The translations under genes were made by a program, and so were the position numbers. The notes below the pieces were generated by a model. It was not told the origin of the DNA, ran no database searches, and saw only the letters and a program-made list of their open reading frames with translations. 10,656 bases of DNA from Sutterella sp. (GTDB taxonomy: Bacteria > Pseudomonadota > Gammaproteobacteria > Burkholderiales > Burkholderiaceae_F), in NCBI GenBank assembly GCA_003488465.1, contig DNLN01000178.1, forward strand, positions 1 through 10,656. The letters run 5' to 3'. Below, piece by piece: positions 6,633 to 10,656 of the stretch (position 1 is the first letter of the stretch; every line of letters begins with the position of its first letter).

Positions 6633-8261
6633 ATGACTGAAGAACATCACGCAAAGCCCGCACTGAGCAGAGCGAGCCAGAAACACGGGATCTCGCTGCA
6701 GCGCTTCCTGCTGGTAGTGGGCGTGCCGCTTTTGTGCATTCTCGTGATCTGCTGCTCACTGTACCTGCACACGGTCAATCAGGTCGAGCAGGTCTCGGCG
6801 AATATCGTGTTGCAGGCAGGCCCCCAGATCACCAGGGTGCAGCGCTCGCTCATCAACATCGAGAATCTCAAGCATTTTCTCGGGCTGATGCGCTACACAA
6901 CAGACGAGCACAGTGCGCGGCGCGCCTACATCGATGCATGGTCGATCCTTGCCGAATCCGTTCTGGATCGCTTCTCCTCGAGCAACGAGCTCTTTTACAC
7001 GATGCTTTACAACGTGGAGACGATGTGGACGGCCAGGCAGAACCTGGATGATGCGCAGGAGGGGCTCTTTCGGGCCTGGAGCCAGCTGTATTCGGACGCC
7101 GAGCTCGCCTTCGTGCGCGATGGCGAGAAGAGCGTGCGGCTGCACGAGTTCCGCCCGACGCTTTCGGCTGTCTACAACATTTCCGAGACGGGAACCGAGG
7201 AGTTGAGGGATATCTTCGTCGGATACCGGACGATGTTCAGACTTGAGTGCAAGGTTCAGGCCGGCCCGCAAAGGGCCTGCCAGAGACTGCGGGAGTCCAT
7301 TGCGAACTTCCGCCGCTCGCTTGATGAATTTGACCGGGAGCGCGGCAACTTCCTTCGCATGAGCAAGGTGATCGACTCGGACATTGAAACGCTGATGGGA
7401 ACCATCACGCAGGTTGAGATCAACGGCTTTGTGGACGACATCACGGACATTGCGTCCCGCACGAATCAAAGCAAGCAGCTCGTCGTGATCTTCCTTGTAG
7501 GATTCCTCGCTCTCGCACTTTTGCTTGCGATCGCGATGCTCTTCATCGTGAGGCCCGTCACCCGCATGGCCGAGAGCATCCGTGAGTTCCGCGCCAAGGG
7601 AACCGCCCCCAGGGGGATGACGAATTCGCCGATTCTGGAACTGCAGGAGTTGCAAAGCGTTCTGCCGCTGCTCTTTACCGACATGCAGTCGGAAAAGGAG
7701 AGGAATGCGGAGATGACCGTCGAGCGCGATGCGCTCCGCAGTGAAACGCTCACTGATGCGCTCACCGGGATTGCCAACCGACGGGCACTCGAACTGTTCA
7801 GGAAGGAGCGGAGATCTTCCTACGGCCGCATGGTCGTGATGATGGTGGACATCGACTTTTTCAAGCGGTTCAACGATACATACGGACACCGGTTCGGCGA
7901 CGAGATTCTGCGCGGGATCGCCCGGGTGATCAGGGCTCAGCTCGAAGGGCGCGATCAGGTCTTTCGCTATGGCGGCGAAGAGTTCTGCGTGGTGCTGCCC
8001 GAGAGAACGGCGGAGCAGGCCCGGGATCTGGCAAACCGCATCTGCGAGAGCGTGCGCCGGATGCAGCCCAAGTTCCTAGAGCATTCCCCGACCAGGCTTA
8101 CCGTGAGCGTAGGCGTGAGCGATATTGAGTTCTGGATCGGACAAGAATCGATCGACACGCTGATCGAGCAGTCCGACCAAGCCCTGTACAAGGCAAAGCG
8201 CACGGGCCGCAACAAGGTGGTGTTTCACAATGAGCGCGAGCGGGGGATTGGGGACATATAG
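6633..8261 (+). CDS. Membrane-bound diguanylate cyclase with periplasmic sensor, HAMP-like linker and GGEEF domain
   Basis: Predicted inner-membrane enzyme that makes c-di-GMP from two GTP. The 542-residue protein has TM1 at about 25-45, a periplasmic, mostly helical region at 46-282, TM2 at about 283-306 (LVVIFLVGFLALALLLAIAM), a HAMP-like stretch from about 307 (RPVTRMAESIREFRAKG), a short coiled coil, and a GGDEF domain from LTDALTGIANRRAL (373) to about 535. The active site is intact: GGEEF at 447-451, D406 in VDIDFFKRFND for metal, N414, and D423. The inhibitory I-site RxxD is not present: the position six residues before GGEEF keeps D441, but E438 replaces the Arg. The periplasmic region has just two cysteines, C206 and C216. 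The start ATG is 12 bases after the binding-protein stop, behind a G-rich stretch. The periplasmic domain belongs to no family I recognise; the neighbouring binding protein is a plausible partner. Confidence 0.94.
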   Translation: MTEEHHAKPALSRASQKHGISLQRFLLVVGVPLLCILVICCSLYLHTVNQVEQVSANIVLQAGPQITRVQRSLINIENLKHFLGLMRYTTDEHSARRAYIDAWSILAESVLDRFSSSNELFYTMLYNVETMWTARQNLDDAQEGLFRAWSQLYSDAELAFVRDGEKSVRLHEFRPTLSAVYNISETGTEELRDIFVGYRTMFRLECKVQAGPQRACQRLRESIANFRRSLDEFDRERGNFLRMSKVIDSDIETLMGTITQVEINGFVDDITDIASRTNQSKQLVVIFLVGFLALALLLAIAMLFIVRPVTRMAESIREFRAKGTAPRGMTNSPILELQELQSVLPLLFTDMQSEKERNAEMTVERDALRSETLTDALTGIANRRALELFRKERRSSYGRMVVMMVDIDFFKRFNDTYGHRFGDEILRGIARVIRAQLEGRDQVFRYGGEEFCVVLPERTAEQARDLANRICESVRRMQPKFLEHSPTRLTVSVGVSDIEFWIGQESIDTLIEQSDQALYKAKRTGRNKVVFHNERERGIGDI

Positions 8262-8279
8262 CAGTCCCTTGGATTTTTG

Positions 8280-9869
8280 ATGCAGACCTATTCGCTTAAC
8301 TTCAGGAATTATTCCAAGGCATCCCAGACGCTGGATACGGACGGGCTGTACTGGATCAATGTCGAGCGCTCTCAGGATGCGTTCAGGCTCGTCCTTTCCA
8401 TTGCCGGGAGCGAGCAGCCCGTTCTGCTCTTCACCGACACCGATCACAGCGGGACAATCCGGGAGCTGGGATGCGCTGACCGCATCCGCAGGGCTCCGGT
8501 CGAGGTGATTGCCATTCAGGGCAACTGCAGGCCGATCAGCGAACTCGCTCGAGCGCTCTACCATATCGGCGAGGCACGCGACAGACTCGTGGCGGCGATC
8601 CTTGATTCTGAGCGAACCGATGAGTTCGCCGGCCCTGTTCTGCGTGAATCGCTCCAGCGCCTGTACCGTTATGTCAACAGCACGCACGGCATCGTGCTGA
8701 TCTTGAGCGTCGGCAGGTTGTGTCCGAAAACGCGGCATGAGCTGATCGAGAGCCTGACGCGGTTTCGCGGCATGTCCACGCTTGAGAATTTCGGCGCTTA
8801 CTACCGCTATGAGGTGAACGCCTGGAGAACCCGCACGACGATCAGAGGAGAATCGATCACGTATCTGACTCTTGACGGTGCGACCTTTAGTGCGGATGCG
8901 AGCCAGCAGGGCGAGTTCTCCGCGGTTGATGAAGGCATCGTCTACACGAGCGTGAATCTCTTTGGCGCTGATCATGAGCGAGGCGCACTGCAGAGGCTGT
9001 GCGCGGACAACCGGGAGGTCTTCGAGGCGGCCGCGGAGGCTGTCTCGGCAACGGTCGTGTTCACGATCGATGATTATTCGGAGCTGCGTGAGGTCGCCCG
9101 CATGGTGCATGACTTGCGCATCAGTCGGGGGCGGCGCCTCAAGATCGCGGTGCTTGAGCAGAAGCTGCCGCTCAAGGCGATCTCCGAGTCGCTGCTTCTG
9201 GACTGCGGCGCCAACACCGTGCTCAAGCCTAAGTCGGGCGTAGGCTATCAGCAAGTGATGGTCGCCAACCTTTCCCGACAGCTTTATACGCATGACGTTT
9301 CGCCTGACTTTGATGCAACGTACCGCGAACTCGAACTCTCGCAGAAGGTCGGGTACCTGCAGTTCCAGGAGTTTGTCGACAGCGTGACGGAAATCATCTC
9401 TCAGCCGGGAGATCGCAGAAACGAACACGGAGCGCTTGTCGTGCTCAGACCCAAGCCCGGCCTGGACGCCGCCGAGACGATGATGCAGTTTGCGCCCAAA
9501 CGCTCGGGCGACATCGGCACGGTGGCGGGCACGGCAGCCGTGCTTTATCTGTACGGCTGCCAGGAGACGCTGCTCGGCACGGTGCTGCGGCACATCTTCC
9601 CGGTGGAGCCGCACATGCTCTTCTCCCAGTATTCCGTGGCGTTCGCTGACCAGAGGGTGCGGGAGATCATCGAACAGATGCGGCACGGCGACTCCTGGTA
9701 CACGAGCGGCTACATTTCAGAGCACAGACAGTCGATGCTGGAGTTTGCTCATCGCCGCGCCAGGATGATTTCGCCAGATGCGGACCGGCGCTCGCTCTCG
9801 GATCTCGTGCGCGGCAATCCGGTCGTGCCCCGTCCCGTTGACACGCATGTAAAGGAGGCGGGCAGATGA
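8280..9869 (+). CDS. bcsE: BcsE, cytoplasmic c-di-GMP-binding regulator of cellulose synthesis
   Basis: BcsE binds c-di-GMP through its GIL domain and boosts cellulose production, as part of the cytosolic assembly on BcsA and through BcsF. ATG 8280 gives 529 residues (E. coli 523); the GGA at 8271-8273 suits it better than the overlapping TTG at 8277. Matches to E. coli BcsE by eye include GLYWINVERSQDA near the N-terminus, TVVFTIDDYSELREVARMVH and LLLDCGANTVL in the central receiver-like region, GALVVLRPKPGLD, and RHIFPVEPHMLFS near the C-terminus. The RxGD c-di-GMP-binding motif of the GIL domain is present as R408-S-G-D411 (codons 9501-9512), near the E. coli position 415-418. No membrane segment is seen. 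It lies 18 bases after the cyclase stop and its own TGA overlaps the bcsF start, so the sensor is coexpressed with a dedicated cyclase and phosphodiesterase. Confidence 0.95.
   Translation: MQTYSLNFRNYSKASQTLDTDGLYWINVERSQDAFRLVLSIAGSEQPVLLFTDTDHSGTIRELGCADRIRRAPVEVIAIQGNCRPISELARALYHIGEARDRLVAAILDSERTDEFAGPVLRESLQRLYRYVNSTHGIVLILSVGRLCPKTRHELIESLTRFRGMSTLENFGAYYRYEVNAWRTRTTIRGESITYLTLDGATFSADASQQGEFSAVDEGIVYTSVNLFGADHERGALQRLCADNREVFEAAAEAVSATVVFTIDDYSELREVARMVHDLRISRGRRLKIAVLEQKLPLKAISESLLLDCGANTVLKPKSGVGYQQVMVANLSRQLYTHDVSPDFDATYRELELSQKVGYLQFQEFVDSVTEIISQPGDRRNEHGALVVLRPKPGLDAAETMMQFAPKRSGDIGTVAGTAAVLYLYGCQETLLGTVLRHIFPVEPHMLFSQYSVAFADQRVREIIEQMRHGDSWYTSGYISEHRQSMLEFAHRRARMISPDADRRSLSDLVRGNPVVPRPVDTHVKEAGR
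9851..9858 (+). promoter_or_regulatory. Strong ribosome binding site of bcsF
   Basis: AAAGGAGG lies inside the end of bcsE, seven bases before ATG 9866. It is the closest match to the 16S anti-Shine-Dalgarno complement in the window and confirms the short bcsF gene as translated. Confidence 0.85.
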
Positions 9870-10087
9870 TCGGTCAGCTGACAGTGACGGACATTATCGA
9901 ACTGGTGGCGCTTTGCGCGATCGTCTTCATTCCCTTCGGCCACTTTGTCGTTCCCCAGCTCGGCAGGATGTTCAGACGCTGGGAATGGAGCTTCGGCAGT
10001 TCCATGTATTTCAAGCGCAAAGGCTCGCTTGCCAAATACGCACAGATTGATGAGAGCGGTACCAATGAGCAGGATTCCGGGAAATGA
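9866..10087 (+). CDS. bcsF: BcsF, small inner-membrane cellulose synthesis subunit
   Basis: BcsF is a short membrane protein that in E. coli links c-di-GMP-bound BcsE to the phosphoethanolamine transferase BcsG. This 73-residue version (E. coli 63) shows the family start, TVTDIIELVALCAIVFIPFGH, compared with the E. coli [21 protein letters not shown], with one transmembrane helix at about residues 9-30, then a basic cytoplasmic tail with YFKRKGSLAKY. It has ATGA four-base overlaps with both bcsE (upstream) and bcsG (downstream), plus a strong ribosome binding site, fitting translational coupling of the E-F-G set. Identification rests on this N-terminal similarity, size and position between bcsE and bcsG. 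Confidence 0.93.
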   Translation: MIGQLTVTDIIELVALCAIVFIPFGHFVVPQLGRMFRRWEWSFGSSMYFKRKGSLAKYAQIDESGTNEQDSGK

Positions 10088-10656
10088 GTGAGCAGTTGAA
10101 AAAAGAAACTCCGTCTGCGGCAACGTGGGGCGTCGGGTATTGGAACGTCTACTTCATCGGGGCGCTCCTTCTGGCGTTCTATGGGTACGTGAACCTCGAT
10201 CCGCTCCTTAATCTGCTGCTGCTTGCCGCCGTAGCAATGCCGATCGGCAATCGTCTGATTGCCTGCGCGAGGCAGGTCCTTTGCGTTGCTGCCGGCGCTG
10301 CGCTCCTTTACTCCGAGAGCTGGCTGCCGGGCATCGACGCCATCATGAGCAACACGGGGAACATCGCCCAGTTTTCGCCTTCTTACATCATCCAGCTTGC
10401 CGTGGACTTCGTGAACCCGAGGATGGTGGGCGCCCTGGTGCTGCTTGTTGCAGTTTACGTGTTCGCAAAGGACTGGGTGCGGATCAGCACGGTGAGCGTG
10501 ATCGGACTTGCCGCCGTCGCCCTTGCCCCGCTCTGGCAGCAGGCGATGGAGCAGTTTGCGCCGCCTCCTGCGGCAGTCGCTGTTTCCGACAAGCCCACGC
10601 CGATGGGGCCGGCTCAGGTTGGCGCCGGTACGAGCGAGAACATCGAAAAGTGGCTC
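10084..10656 (+). CDS. bcsG: BcsG, cellulose phosphoethanolamine transferase, 3' partial
   Basis: BcsG is an inner-membrane enzyme whose periplasmic zinc-dependent domain (alkaline phosphatase superfamily) transfers phosphoethanolamine from phosphatidylethanolamine to the C6 of cellulose glucose units. ATG 10084 overlaps the bcsF stop (ATGA), with AGGA at 10071-10074. The window contains 191 codons, all open to the edge, about a third of the 559 residues in E. coli. Strong family marks are TWGVGYWNVYFIG at residues 14-26, the LDPLLNLLLLAAVAMPIG helix, and ESWLPGIDAIMSN at 78-90. About five hydrophobic helices follow one another up to about residue 160 and then a Pro/Ala-rich linker begins. 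The catalytic domain, with the nucleophilic Ser and metal ligands, lies beyond the window, so activity cannot be judged. Confidence 0.96.
   Translation, partial: MSEQLKKETPSAATWGVGYWNVYFIGALLLAFYGYVNLDPLLNLLLLAAVAMPIGNRLIACARQVLCVAAGAALLYSESWLPGIDAIMSNTGNIAQFSPSYIIQLAVDFVNPRMVGALVLLVAVYVFAKDWVRISTVSVIGLAAVALAPLWQQAMEQFAPPPAAVAVSDKPTPMGPAQVGAGTSENIEKWL

Noticed and set aside
6756..7889. 377-codon minus-strand open frame opposite the cyclase
   Set aside because: Mirror of a gene with clear TM helices and GGDEF motifs; the antisense product has no recognisable feature.
8076..9686. 536-codon open frame on the minus strand across the cyclase/bcsE junction
   Set aside because: It lies opposite two clear genes and its translation, rich in Arg/His/Leu, shows no family motif. 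Long antisense frames are expected in GC-rich coding DNA.

Overview
This window holds most of a bacterial cellulose synthesis (bcs) cluster. Everything real is on the + strand and packed head to tail as one apparent transcription unit: bcsZ (5' truncated), bcsC, a PAS/EAL c-di-GMP phosphodiesterase, a periplasmic solute-binding protein, a membrane diguanylate cyclase, bcsE, bcsF and bcsG (3' truncated). The DNA is GC-rich with GC-rich third codon positions. The encoded proteins are typical of a Gram-negative proteobacterium: an outer-membrane BcsC barrel and enterobacterial-type BcsE/F/G. The sequence alone does not fix the genus; a beta- or gammaproteobacterium, possibly gut-associated, is my best guess.

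Layout: 1-935 is the periplasmic GH8 endoglucanase BcsZ, whose window starts at its catalytic Glu codon. 952-4092 is BcsC, with TPR repeats and the outer-membrane exporter barrel. 4117-8261 is a three-gene signalling block not part of the core cellulose machinery: a phosphodiesterase with all EAL catalytic residues, an SBP_bac_3-type periplasmic binding protein without transport partners in the window, and a two-TM, HAMP-like, GGEEF cyclase without a canonical I-site. 8280-9869 is BcsE, with the c-di-GMP-binding RxGD motif. 9866-10087 is BcsF and 10084-10656 is the N-terminal membrane part of BcsG, the cellulose phosphoethanolamine transferase. Gaps between genes are at most 24 bases and several genes overlap at TGATG or ATGA junctions, so there is no room for internal terminators. 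No RNA genes, mobile elements, repeats or CRISPR arrays were seen.

How the genes work together: BcsA/BcsB (expected just upstream, not visible) would make and translocate glucan, BcsZ would trim it, and BcsC would export it. BcsE would sense c-di-GMP and, with BcsF, recruit or activate BcsG to add phosphoethanolamine. The inserted block would set local c-di-GMP: the cyclase makes it, possibly under control of the co-encoded binding protein acting on its periplasmic domain, and the EAL protein removes it. The most interesting point is this candidate nutrient- or ligand-to-cellulose switch embedded between bcsC and bcsE.
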